NCBI GenBank assembly: GCA_913775795.1
Contig: CAJYLT010000086.1
Coordinates: 1-37,192, forward strand
Reading direction: 5' to 3'
DNA from: an uncultured Sphingomonas sp.
GTDB lineage: Bacteria; Pseudomonadota; Alphaproteobacteria; Sphingomonadales; Sphingomonadaceae
Length of the DNA stretch: 37,192 nt
The notes beneath the pieces were generated by a model that searched no databases, was not told the origin of the DNA, and was given only the letters and a program-made list of their open reading frames with translations. Numbering within the stretch: position 1 is the stretch's first letter; every line of letters starts with the position of its first letter. Position numbers and translations under genes: made by a program. Shown one piece after another: positions 23,942-30,704 of this stretch.

Positions 23942-24228
23942 GCGTGTGGACCGTGTTGTCGAGCCTGCTTGCCGTCGTCATCGCGCTGGCGGTGGTGCTT
24001 GGCCTGGCGTTCGTGCTGCTCAAGGGCCTGCGCCGCTGGCAGGACCGTTTCCAGACCGCCGAGAGCGAGGGCGAGCGGCCGATCCGGTTCCTGCGCGCGA
24101 TGCCGCTCGGCCAGACCGAGCGCGTTGTCCTGATCGAGGCGCGTGGCGAAGTGATGCTCGTCGGCGTGACCGCAGGCGGCATCAGTCTGCTCAAAAGCTG
24201 GCCCGCGGGTGAGGAACCGCTGGCGTGA
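23938..24228 (+). CDS. FliO-like protein in a non-flagellar T3SS (96 aa)
   Basis: One N-terminal membrane span (LLAVVIALAVVLGLAFVLL) is followed by a basic stretch (KGLRRWQDRF) and a small beta domain, FLRAMPLGQTERVVLIEARG, then EVMLVGVTAGGISLL. That is the FliO pattern (xLxxxPLGxxExVxLVexxxxxxLLGVTxxxxxLL). FliO assists assembly of the FliP-FliQ-FliR export pore in flagella and is generally regarded as absent from injectisomes. It sits between sctU and the sctQ genes, a few genes ahead of sctR-sctS-sctT, with ATGA and GTGA overlaps at both ends. Start at 23938; an in-frame ATG at 23932 is possible. Confidence 0.8.
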   Translation: MSVWTVLSSLLAVVIALAVVLGLAFVLLKGLRRWQDRFQTAESEGERPIRFLRAMPLGQTERVVLIEARGEVMLVGVTAGGISLLKSWPAGEEPLA

Positions 24229-24866
24229 GCGCCGAGCTGAACCTGCCCGCGGTCGACCCCGATGAGGCCGAGATGCGCCGCGTCGTCGTCGCGGCGCTCA
24301 GCGGCGTTCGCGCGGGCGACACGGTACTCGCGGCCCGGATCGAGCGCGCGCCCGACCGGCGTGGCGGCTGGCTGCGCTTTGCCAACGGCGCGGCATTGGC
24401 GATCGACCGGCTGGACGGCGCGCCGCTGCGCCTCGACGACGACGCGATCACCGCCGCGACGCAGATCGAGCGCGCCGAGCCGCTGATCGCTGCGATCGAG
24501 GCGGCGCTGGGCGTCGCGCTGGTGCCCGAGGCGCTGACGATGGAACCGCCCGCGGGCCTGATCGTCACGATCGAGCAGGGCACGGCGGCGCGGCTGCGGC
24601 TGGCGCTGCCCGTCGGCCTGCCGCTGCTGCCCGCCCGGCCCGAGTTCGCGGCCGAGATCGTCGGCGGGGTTTCGCTGCCGATGACCCTTGCCGTCGATGG
24701 TCCGCGCATCGCCCCGCACGATGCCGCCAGCCTCGAGCCGGGCGACCTGCTGCTCGTCGGCGGGGCGACGCTGCCCGCGCGGCTGGCGGTCGCCGGGCGC
24801 TCCATCGCCGGGCGCTACGACCCCGCTACGCACCGCTTTCACATCCATTCCATCGGAGCATCCTGA
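24225..24866 (+). CDS. sctQ: SctQ N-terminal/FliM-like sorting-platform protein (213 aa)
   Basis: Starting at a GTG that overlaps the FliO-like stop, this protein has a poorly conserved N-terminal part and a C-terminal region with one SpoA-like fold (GLIVTIEQGTAARLRLALP, then IAPHDAASLEPGDLLLVGG, then RLAVAGRSIAGRYDPATHRF). The LEPGDLLL turn is typical of the C-ring/SpoA family. In most injectisomes SctQ is one protein of over 300 aa ending in a second SpoA domain. Here that second domain is a separate gene directly downstream. Confidence 0.85.
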   Translation: MSAELNLPAVDPDEAEMRRVVVAALSGVRAGDTVLAARIERAPDRRGGWLRFANGAALAIDRLDGAPLRLDDDAITAATQIERAEPLIAAIEAALGVALVPEALTMEPPAGLIVTIEQGTAARLRLALPVGLPLLPARPEFAAEIVGGVSLPMTLAVDGPRIAPHDAASLEPGDLLLVGGATLPARLAVAGRSIAGRYDPATHRFHIHSIGAS

Positions 24867-25133
24867 ATGCAGGACCTGACCGACCGACCCGTTGCCGACC
24901 CGGCAGCGGCACCATCCCCCGATGCGCGCTTCGCCGTGCCCGTCACGATCGAGATCGACGCGGGCGCGTTGACGCTCGCGGAGATTCAGGGCCTGCGCGA
25001 GGGGAGCGTCGTACCCGTCGATGCGGGCGAGGGGGGCGGGATCGCCGTACGCCTGCTCGCCAGCGGGCGGCCGTTCGCGCGTGGGACGCTGGTGTCGGTG
25101 GGCGACTCCTACGGCGTGCTGATCGGGGAGTAG
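24867..25133 (+). CDS. sctQ: SctQ C-terminal/FliN-like SpoA protein (88 aa)
   Basis: After an unstructured N-terminus, residues 27-88 form one SpoA domain (VPVTIEIDAGALTLAEIQGL, then GSVVPVDAGEGGGIAVRLLA, then RGTLVSVGDSYGVLIGE), as in FliN. The ATG follows the previous stop directly (TGAATG). It should dimerise and bind the FliM-like partner to build the cytoplasmic pods. In some species this product arises from internal initiation within sctQ or from a second gene (HrcQa/HrcQb). This locus uses the two-gene form. Confidence 0.88.
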   Translation: MQDLTDRPVADPAAAPSPDARFAVPVTIEIDAGALTLAEIQGLREGSVVPVDAGEGGGIAVRLLASGRPFARGTLVSVGDSYGVLIGE

Positions 25134-25137
25134 GACG

Positions 25138-25788
25138 ATGGACCTTTCCGCCTTCACGCCGGGCACGGCGCTCGTCACCGTCGTCCTGATCGCGCTCGCG
25201 CCGTTCTTCGCGGTGATGGTGACGAGCTTCACCAAGATCGTCGTGGTCCTGAGCCTCGTGCGCAATGCGCTGGGGTTGCAGCAGGTGCCGCCGAACCTCG
25301 TCCTCAACGGCCTCGCGCTGATCCTGTCGCTCTACGTCATGTACCCGACGATCCAGCAGATGCAGGCCGCCGCCGGCCCCAATCCGGCGGGTCAGCAGAC
25401 CGAGCAGATCTTCGACACCGCCGACCGCGCGAAGGAGCCGCTGCGCGCCTTCCTGATCGAGCACAGCGATCCGGGCGAGCGCGACTTCTTCGTCCGCACG
25501 CAGGCACGTGTCGCGTCGAAGACCAACACGCAGGCGGCGGCGCCGACCGACTTCATCGTCGTCATCCCCGCCTTCATCGTGAAGGAACTGACGAGCGCGT
25601 TCCAGATCGGCTTCCTGCTCTTCCTGCCGTTCCTCGTCATCGACCTCGTCATCTCGAACATCCTCTTGGCGCTCGGCATGATGATGCTGTCGCCGGTGAC
25701 GATATCGCTGCCGTTCAAATTGCTGTTGTTCGTGCTCGTCGATGGGTGGGTGAAGATCAGCCACAATCTGGTGCTGAGCTATGTCTGA
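25138..25788 (+). CDS. sctR: SctR, export apparatus pore protein (216 aa)
   Basis: FliP/YscR family. The first span is followed by the signature FTKIVVVLSLVRNALGLQQ, then PPNLVLNGLALILS, a hydrophilic periplasmic loop, and FIVVIPAFIVKELTSAFQIG, then FLVIDLVISNILLALGM. Five copies build the pore with SctS and SctT. The length is standard. It lies 4 nt after the FliN-like gene. Confidence 0.97.
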   Translation: MDLSAFTPGTALVTVVLIALAPFFAVMVTSFTKIVVVLSLVRNALGLQQVPPNLVLNGLALILSLYVMYPTIQQMQAAAGPNPAGQQTEQIFDTADRAKEPLRAFLIEHSDPGERDFFVRTQARVASKTNTQAAAPTDFIVVIPAFIVKELTSAFQIGFLLFLPFLVIDLVISNILLALGMMMLSPVTISLPFKLLLFVLVDGWVKISHNLVLSYV

Positions 25789-25800
25789 CGGGGGCGCGGC

Positions 25801-26070
25801 ATGACCGATTCGATCCTGTCGGTGACGACGCAGGCGCTGTGGCTTGTCCTCCTCCTGTCGGCCCCGCCGATCGTCGCGGCGTCGGCGGTCGGCCTGCTGG
25901 TCGCGATCGTGCAGGCAGCGACGCAGCTTCAGGAACAGACGCTGCAATATACGCTCAAGTTCTTCGCGGTGGTCGCGACGCTGTTCGTCACCGCCGGGTT
26001 GCTGGCGGGCAGCCTGTTCACCTTCAGCGACCAGATCTTCTCGGGCTTTGCGGGGATGGTGCGCGGCTGA
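25801..26070 (+). CDS. sctS: SctS, export apparatus protein (89 aa)
   Basis: FliQ/YscS family: two hydrophobic hairpin helices with the conserved QALWLVLLLSAPPIVAASAV and ATQLQEQTLQYTLKFFAV segments. The length is standard. Its stop overlaps the sctT start (TGATG). It forms the lower part of the SctR-SctS-SctT pore. Confidence 0.96.
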   Translation: MTDSILSVTTQALWLVLLLSAPPIVAASAVGLLVAIVQAATQLQEQTLQYTLKFFAVVATLFVTAGLLAGSLFTFSDQIFSGFAGMVRG

Positions 26071-26864
26071 TGGGGGGTGGCATCGCGTCGCAACCCTGGG
26101 GCGCGCAGCTCCTGCTTGTCGCGCTCGCATCGGCTCGGTTCGGCTTCGCGTTCGTATTGGTGCCGGTGTTCGCGCGCGACGTCATTCCGCCCACCGTCCG
26201 CAACGCGATCATCCTGACGCTCGGCGGCGTCGCCTTCGTCATGCAGCCCTCCGTCGACCCCAATGGCATGGGCGCGATCCAGTGGGCGCGGATGCTGCTC
26301 AAGGAAGCGGCCGCGGGCCTCGTCATCGGGTTTTTCTTCGGGACATTGCTCTGGGCGATCGAGGCGGCGGGCGAGATCATCGATGCCAAGGTGGGCGCGA
26401 CGATCGGTCAGGTGCTGGAGCCGATGGGCGGCAACATGACTTCCTTGAACGGCGCGCTGCTCGGGCGGCTGGCCAACGTCATCTTCTGCGCCAGCGGCGG
26501 GCTGCTGCTGCTCGTCGGCACCGTGATCGAGAGCTATGCGATCTGGCCGATCGCCGCCGACTGGCCGAGCCTCGACATGGGTTCGCTCGCCGTGTTCGAG
26601 AACGAGTTCGGCCGGCTGATGATGCTCGCCTTCCTCGTTTCCGCACCGATCCTGATGGTGCTCTACGTCATCGATGCGGGCCTCGGGCTGCTCAACCGGT
26701 TCGCGCAGCAGCTCAACGTCTTTTCGCTGTCGCTGTCGCTGAAAAGCTGGGCGGCGACGCTGCTGCTCGTCATGCTGATCCCCGCGATCGCTCAGGCGGT
26801 CATCAACGACCTGGCCGAGCGCGGCGGCGTGGTGAAGGCGGTGATCGGAGCGCTGGCACGATGA
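26070..26864 (+). CDS. sctT: SctT, export apparatus protein (264 aa)
   Basis: FliR/YscT family with about six membrane spans. Typical segments are LLVALASARFGFAFVLVPVF, then GFFFGTLLWAIEAAGEIIDA, then LDMGSLAVFENEFGRLMMLA, and a C-terminal LNVFSLSLSLKSW turn. I chose the ATG at 26070, which overlaps the sctS stop; longer frames run antisense or through sctS. One SctT closes the export pore and connects to SctU. Confidence 0.96.
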   Translation: MGGGIASQPWGAQLLLVALASARFGFAFVLVPVFARDVIPPTVRNAIILTLGGVAFVMQPSVDPNGMGAIQWARMLLKEAAAGLVIGFFFGTLLWAIEAAGEIIDAKVGATIGQVLEPMGGNMTSLNGALLGRLANVIFCASGGLLLLVGTVIESYAIWPIAADWPSLDMGSLAVFENEFGRLMMLAFLVSAPILMVLYVIDAGLGLLNRFAQQLNVFSLSLSLKSWAATLLLVMLIPAIAQAVINDLAERGGVVKAVIGALAR

Positions 26865-27217
26865 GCGACGAGGCATTCGATCCCGCCGAGGAAGCGCGGC
26901 TGCGCGAGTTGATGCGCCTGCTGCGCAAGGCCGATGCGGTGGCGGCCGAGGAAGAGGAACTGATCGGCGAGTTCCGCATCCCGAAGAGCCGCATCCCCGC
27001 GCGCCACATTGATAGCATCCAGACGCTGACCCGGACGGAGGCGGCGGTGCTGCGCTTCTTGGGCTGGGGGCGCGCCAATGCCGATATCGCGACGCTCCTC
27101 GTCATCAGCGAGAATACGGTGCGCGTCCACCTCAACAACATGTGCCGCAAGCTCGAACTGGACGGCGTGCGCGAGCTGATCGCGCTGGCGGGCGTGCTGT
27201 TCCACCCGCTCAGCTAA
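26861..27217 (+). CDS. LuxR-type HTH regulator of the T3SS locus (118 aa)
   Basis: Residues about 57-112 form a LuxR/GerE helix-turn-helix (LTRTEAAVLRFLGWGRANAD, then IATLLVISENTVRVHLNNMC, then RKLELDGVRELIALAGVLF). The N-terminal 55 residues are a charged helix, not a receiver or PAS/autoinducer domain, so there is no visible sensor. It is the last gene of the rightward secretion operon (ATGA overlap with sctT), so its level rises with the apparatus. A plausible job is to activate the operons carrying the dyad CGACTA-N6-TAGTCG, one copy of which begins just after its own stop codon. Confidence 0.88.
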   Translation: MSDEAFDPAEEARLRELMRLLRKADAVAAEEEELIGEFRIPKSRIPARHIDSIQTLTRTEAAVLRFLGWGRANADIATLLVISENTVRVHLNNMCRKLELDGVRELIALAGVLFHPLS

Positions 27218-27241
27218 GCGATTCGACTATGCGGCTAGTCG
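27215..27241. promoter_or_regulatory. Dyad operator candidate upstream of the 27347 gene
   Basis: TAAGCGATTCG (27215-27225) runs into CGACTA (27224-27229), six bases, then TAGTCG (27236-27241), a perfect 6-bp inverted repeat. The same arrangement and spacing occur at 32472-32489. It starts in the luxR stop codon and lies 106 nt before the ATG at 27347. Confidence 0.6.
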
Positions 27242-27346
27242 GATCGGTGAGTGTGGCGGCCGGGCGGATCGGCCAGAAGGATCGGCGAAGGCGGTGGCGA
27301 TCACCGCCGAAGGCCATCAACTGCAACACGAACGATGGAGACCATC

Positions 27347-27970
27347 ATGTCGGGTATTTTCGGTATCAGCGGCTTCAATCCTGCGGCGCTTCTCGCCTCT
27401 GCAGCGCTCGGCCCGATGGGCGGAGTCGTCGCGGGGCTGGTCAGTCAGGTGTTCAACAGCTTCGGCCAGGCGCTGCTTCAGAACCTCGGCCAACAGATGG
27501 GGCTGCCGCAGGCCACGATCAATCTGGCCCAGGATGTGTTTGCCGCGACGCGCGGTTTCCCTGGCGGAAGTTTCGGCGGCAACGCACTTAACAACATGAA
27601 CGACAGCATCGAGGCGCTGGGCGATCGTTACGGTGCTACGCCGCAGCAGATCGGAGACGCGCAGCGCTCGGCGATGGATATCCTCCTCGACGCGCAGCGT
27701 GAGTCCGGGGATAGCGATGAGGTTCGCGCGGCGCGCAGCGGCGGCAAGGCGCCGGGCTGGCTCATGGCGATGGCTCAGGCCCTCGGCGATCAACTGAACG
27801 AACTAGGTGACGAGATGACGCATCGGGCCGAGACGATGACGAAGGACGATCCCAAGGCGTCGGCCGAGTTCAGCGTGGTGTCCCAGCAGTTCTCGATGCT
27901 GATGAACGCGACCAGCAACGCCATCAAGACGGTCGGCGAAGCGATGGCGAACACAGCTCGCAAGCAATAA
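27347..27970 (+). CDS. Candidate T3SS extracellular substrate, cysteine-free (207 aa)
   Basis: GGAG lies 6 nt before the ATG. The protein has no cysteine, is rich in Gly, Ala, Met, Gln and Asn, and has no Sec signal. These are features of harpins, filament and tip proteins. The N-terminal part (AALLASAALGPMGGVVAGLV, then SQVFNSFGQALLQNLGQQMG) is amphipathic and hydrophobic. The C-terminus (FSVVSQQFSMLMNATSNAIK, then TVGEAMANTARKQ) resembles the coiled C-terminal helix of needle/EspA-like proteins. It is the first gene after the regulator and has the dyad upstream. No family is recognised. A translocator, filament subunit or effector are all possible. Confidence 0.6.
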   Translation: MSGIFGISGFNPAALLASAALGPMGGVVAGLVSQVFNSFGQALLQNLGQQMGLPQATINLAQDVFAATRGFPGGSFGGNALNNMNDSIEALGDRYGATPQQIGDAQRSAMDILLDAQRESGDSDEVRAARSGGKAPGWLMAMAQALGDQLNELGDEMTHRAETMTKDDPKASAEFSVVSQQFSMLMNATSNAIKTVGEAMANTARKQ

Positions 27971-28050
27971 TGCCCGCCTCATCGTAAAGCGGTTCGAGAT
28001 AGGGGGGCGGCAGTGATATGTCGTCCCCAAACTTTTCGATGGAGGGTGTT

Positions 28051-28347
28051 GTGCGACATTCGTCGAAGGTCATATGTGCCGCACTCGTTGTCGCATTTTA
28101 CAGTGAGGTCGCACCGGTGTCCGCTCAGATCGATCCGGTCGGCGTCGGTCAGGGTGCGGTTCTGAGTACCACGATGCGGAATCATTCCAATCGCGCGGGT
28201 GGCAGTACCGGAGCCGATCGTCGTTCGCAGTTGAGCCCCAAGGCGCAAGCGACCTGTAAGCAGCGTTATTCGATTCGGTACCGGTTCGGCGCAGATGATC
28301 CAGGCGTGCGACATTTGATGGCGCTTTGCAAGCGGGCCGGATATTGA
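28051..28347 (+). CDS. Small exported C-x23-C protein, copy A (98 aa)
   Basis: The GTG at 28051 has GGAGG 5 nt upstream; the frame extends to 28018 but that would mask the signal. A signal peptide (KVICAALVVAFYSEVAPVSA, cleaved near residue 25) gives a mature protein starting QIDPVGVGQ. The C-terminal module is CKQRYSIRYRFGADDPGVRH, then LMALCKRAGY, with 23 residues between the two cysteines. It is the first of four intact paralogues and one decayed copy in this array. Function unknown; probably periplasmic with one disulfide. Confidence 0.7.
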   Translation: MRHSSKVICAALVVAFYSEVAPVSAQIDPVGVGQGAVLSTTMRNHSNRAGGSTGADRRSQLSPKAQATCKQRYSIRYRFGADDPGVRHLMALCKRAGY

Positions 28348-28651
28348 TCGCTGGCGCGATAGATGGGGAGTTATCGGATGCTTGACATCATCGGCAGGCC
28401 ACGAAGTCTCGTGACTGACTGCGTACCTTTCGTACCCACGCCGCTTAACAAGGACGACGACGCGCGGACGGCACAGATCGCGGCTGAAGCGGGTAGCGGC
28501 GTTGTGCGTTCTGCGCCCCCAGATCCGCCCCGGCCTGGTCATGCGTCGAGTGGAGACTTTTCATGCACTGGTGAACTCGCCCGTGACGGCCATGAGGGCC
28601 GGGCGGCCGTGCTTTCGGCAGGTGCGCACTCGGTCTAGGGCGAATGCGGCT
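28348..28651. other. Gap between copies A and B (304 bp)
   Basis: I see no convincing gene. Open frames here give translations without signal peptide or the C-x23-C module. It may be the remains of a deleted copy or carry the promoter of copy B. No clear terminator or dyad was found. Confidence 0.4.
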
Positions 28652-28942
28652 ATGCGGTATTTTAGTATTCCAGTTGCCGTCGCGATTTGCATGGGCGCGC
28701 CCGTCACCGCTCAGGTCGATCTCGACATGAGTTATACGCGAAATGCGGGAGATATCGCGCGGACGAACATCGGCAATCGAGCAGTGGATCGTGCGGTTCG
28801 TGGTCGCGCTTCATCGACCGACCGGGCAACGCGGGAGGCGAGGAACGTCTGCGCTCAGCGCGGTCAATTGCGTGCCCGTCATGGTGCCAGCAACCCAAAG
28901 GTCCGGAAGCTCGAACAGCTTTGCGCGGCGCACGGCCTTTGA
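28652..28942 (+). CDS. Small exported C-x23-C protein, copy B (96 aa)
   Basis: A signal peptide (MRYFSIPVAVAICMGAPVTA, cleavage near AQ, residue 21) leads to VDLDMSYTRNAGDIA and the same C-terminal module: CAQRGQLRARHGASNPKVRK, then LEQLCAAHGL. The two cysteines are again 23 residues apart, and the NPKVRKL core matches copy C. The frame is open further upstream, but those codons lack protein character. AGGG lies 12 nt before this ATG, so initiation may be weak. Confidence 0.68.
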   Translation: MRYFSIPVAVAICMGAPVTAQVDLDMSYTRNAGDIARTNIGNRAVDRAVRGRASSTDRATREARNVCAQRGQLRARHGASNPKVRKLEQLCAAHGL

Positions 28943-28964
28943 TGCTGGTACGGGAAGAGTTCTG

Positions 28965-29243
28965 ATGATCGGCGTAACGATCGAAACCGCCCGCTGGCAG
29001 GTATTCCCGATGCTTGTGCCGAGCGATGCCGCGACGCGGGATCGCATGGAAAGCGTCGCTCTGAATGTCGCGGCGGATGGCGTTCGAAGTCAGATCGTCG
29101 AGCAGCCCCGCCATGCGCCACTCACGATGGGCAGGGGTGGGACCATCACCGACCCGGAAGGCTCGCCGGATGCAGGGTTTTCGCCCGAGATCGAAGATGC
29201 GGAGCGCTCGGGCCGCGCGCTGGTGGCGCAAAGGAACCCCTGA
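28965..29243 (+). CDS. Possible small protein between copies B and C (92 aa)
   Basis: An ATG at 28965 follows GGGAAGAG. The translation (MIGVTIETARWQVFPMLVPS, then DAATRDRMESVALNVAADG) is not obviously a shadow, but it has no signal peptide and no C-x23-C module. It may be an unrelated gene, a decayed copy or chance. Low confidence. Confidence 0.3.
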   Translation: MIGVTIETARWQVFPMLVPSDAATRDRMESVALNVAADGVRSQIVEQPRHAPLTMGRGGTITDPEGSPDAGFSPEIEDAERSGRALVAQRNP

Positions 29244-29324
29244 TGAAGGTCGGCGGTGTACTGCGGTCAGCACTGCCAAACGCGGGATGACGGCGCTTTC
29301 GTCGATCAGCAATGGGTGCGCGAT

Positions 29325-29621
29325 ATGAGAATGAGCCTCTCGATTGCGCTTCTGCTGGTATCTTGGGCGTCGGCCGCCTCCGCTGTGCAGGAGATTGGTC
29401 CCGCACTCGATCCCGGCCAACTGACCGGCTCGCTTGCACAGGACCATCTCCGTTGGAGCGAGAGCCGCCGCGCCGCGACGGGATCGATGGGGTCTGAGCG
29501 GGCAGCGCGCCAGGCGGGGGCGTGCGGGCAGCTCCCGGCATTCCGCCGACAATATGGCGCGGATCATCCGAAGGTGAGGCAGCTCGGCGCCCTTTGCAGG
29601 CAGGCAGGGTATAGTCGGTGA
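29325..29621 (+). CDS. Small exported C-x23-C protein, copy C (98 aa)
   Basis: A signal peptide (MRMSLSIALLLVSWASAASA) precedes a mature part starting near VQEIGPALDPGQ and ending in the module CGQLPAFRRQYGADHPKVRQ, then LGALCRQAGYSR. Cysteine spacing is again 23. The stop overlaps the start of copy D (GTGATG), so C and D are translationally coupled and probably act together. Confidence 0.7.
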   Translation: MRMSLSIALLLVSWASAASAVQEIGPALDPGQLTGSLAQDHLRWSESRRAATGSMGSERAARQAGACGQLPAFRRQYGADHPKVRQLGALCRQAGYSR

Positions 29622-29911
29622 TGTTGCGGTATTTCTGTATTCTTGCCGCGTTGTCCATGATCGCCGTCTCGCCGGCTGGCGCGGCGCAGGATTTCGGGGC
29701 GGCAGCGTCCGACAGCCTGTCGTCGGCGGGCTCGTTCGCAGGTGGCGTGGCGGTCAACGCGCATCTGAAACGCGGTGCGCGCAAGTTGCCGCGCACAACC
29801 CGGCGGCAGCGGATCGCTTGCGCCGGCAGGTCGCGGTTCGCCGCGGCTGAAGGCTTGAGCGACCCACGTGTTCGCGCGCTCTATCGGCTTTGTTCGGAGG
29901 TCGGGCTGTAA
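29621..29911 (+). CDS. Small exported C-x23-C protein, copy D (96 aa)
   Basis: Its signal peptide (MLRYFCILAALSMIAVSPAG, cleavage near AAQ, residue 23) starts like that of copy B (MRYF). The mature part is rich in Ala/Ser/Gly, then basic (KRGARKLPRTTRRQR), and ends CAGRSRFAAAEGLSDPRVRA, then LYRLCSEVGL. The spacing is again 23 residues. A GTG one codon earlier is an alternative start. The stop overlaps the start of the decayed copy E. Confidence 0.68.
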   Translation: MLRYFCILAALSMIAVSPAGAAQDFGAAASDSLSSAGSFAGGVAVNAHLKRGARKLPRTTRRQRIACAGRSRFAAAEGLSDPRVRALYRLCSEVGL

Positions 29912-30165
29912 TGATTGGACCATGTCGAGCGGCGATGCGATCAATTGTCCCGCAGATCGAGCCCGTCGCAGTCGGCCATAGCGCGGTACACAGCTGTACG
30001 CTGTGCGCGCATTCGGAGCGGATGGCGCGCTCGAATAACTGCCCCTTCCTCCAACTGAAGGCACGTTCGGTCCGCAAACGAGGGACAACATCGCGCACCC
30101 GGCACGGCGGTGACGATCCAGGTATTCGGAAGCTTTACTCGCTCTGCGCGCCGGCAGGTTACTGA
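29911..30165 (+). pseudogene. Decayed C-x23-C paralogue, copy E
   Basis: From QIEPVAVGHSAV to the end (GGDDPGIRKLYSLCAPAGY) this frame aligns along its length with mature copy A. The hydrophobic signal peptide is missing: the frame begins MIGPCRAAMRSIVP. The first cysteine of the module is Arg (CGC where TGC is expected), and new cysteines appear elsewhere. I read it as a recently duplicated and decaying copy of A, although the frame itself is still open. Confidence 0.6.
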
Positions 30166-30179
30166 GCTTCGCCCATTGC

Positions 30180-30212
30180 TAGTCGTTCCGACTATCCCGG
30201 CTAAGCGTTTCG
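30180..30212. promoter_or_regulatory. Dyad operator candidate upstream of the 30263 gene
   Basis: TAGTCG (30180-30185), three bases, then CGACTATCCCG (30189-30199) repeats the second half of the site at 32484-32502 with identical spacing. TAAGCGTTTCG (30202-30212), which precedes the dyad at the other sites, follows it here. The CGACTA half-site ends 69 nt before the ATG at 30263. Confidence 0.55.
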
Positions 30213-30262
30213 CGGAGCGCATCGGCGCGGTTGCCGGCTCATATTGCTGATCGGGAAAGACG

Positions 30263-30700
30263 ATGACGATCGACCGTATCCAGACCGGCCCGCTGGCCCC
30301 GATCGACCCCGCAGGACGGGAGGGACGCAGCCCGGCGACCATCGGCGAGGCGAGCGTGCGAAGCGTCGCGCTGGCGGTGGTGGGGCGGATCGTCGACGAA
30401 CTCGGGATCGGCGTCGGCGGCCGGCGATCCTCTGCCGCCGACCCCTATCGCCTGCGCGAGGTCGCCGACATGGCGACGCGCGCCTTTCCCGGCAGCGCGC
30501 CGGCCGCGGAGGGTGAGTTGATCCGCGCGATCGAGGCGCTCGCGGGGGCGATCGCGTCGCACATGGCGGCGCGCGTCGATGGGAGCACGCTGGAGCGTGT
30601 CGACGATGCGCTTGCCGGGCAATCCCCCGCCCGCGGGGGCGTCGAGGGCGTCGCCGAATTTCTGGACGGCGTGACCCAGCGCCTCGTAACCGGACGCTGA
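30263..30700 (+). CDS. Candidate T3SS-regulon protein with non-Sec N-terminus (145 aa)
   Basis: GGGAAAG precedes the ATG. The N-terminus (MTIDRIQTGPLAPIDPAGRE) has the Ile/Thr/Pro/Ser-rich, uncharged character of many T3SS signals. The rest is helical (SVALAVVGRIVDELGIGVGG, then LIRAIEALAGAIASHMAARV), with no cysteine or membrane span. The dyad upstream puts it in the same inferred regulon as the lipase and LysM genes. No family is recognised. It may be a secreted regulator, needle-tip component or effector. It converges with the ankyrin gene, leaving a 4-nt gap. Confidence 0.6.
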   Translation: MTIDRIQTGPLAPIDPAGREGRSPATIGEASVRSVALAVVGRIVDELGIGVGGRRSSAADPYRLREVADMATRAFPGSAPAAEGELIRAIEALAGAIASHMAARVDGSTLERVDDALAGQSPARGGVEGVAEFLDGVTQRLVTGR

Positions 30701-30704
30701 GCGA

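Noticed and set aside
11712..27217. Reading the cluster as a flagellar export locus
   Set aside because: A secretin (SctC), a lipoprotein ring (SctJ with lipobox), SctD, rod and needle candidates, and no flagellin, hook or rod-axial genes show an injectisome-type system, despite the FliO-like gene.
28363..28638. 91-aa open frame between copies A and B
   Set aside because: No signal peptide, no C-x23-C module, weak start context and low-complexity sequence; more likely spacer.
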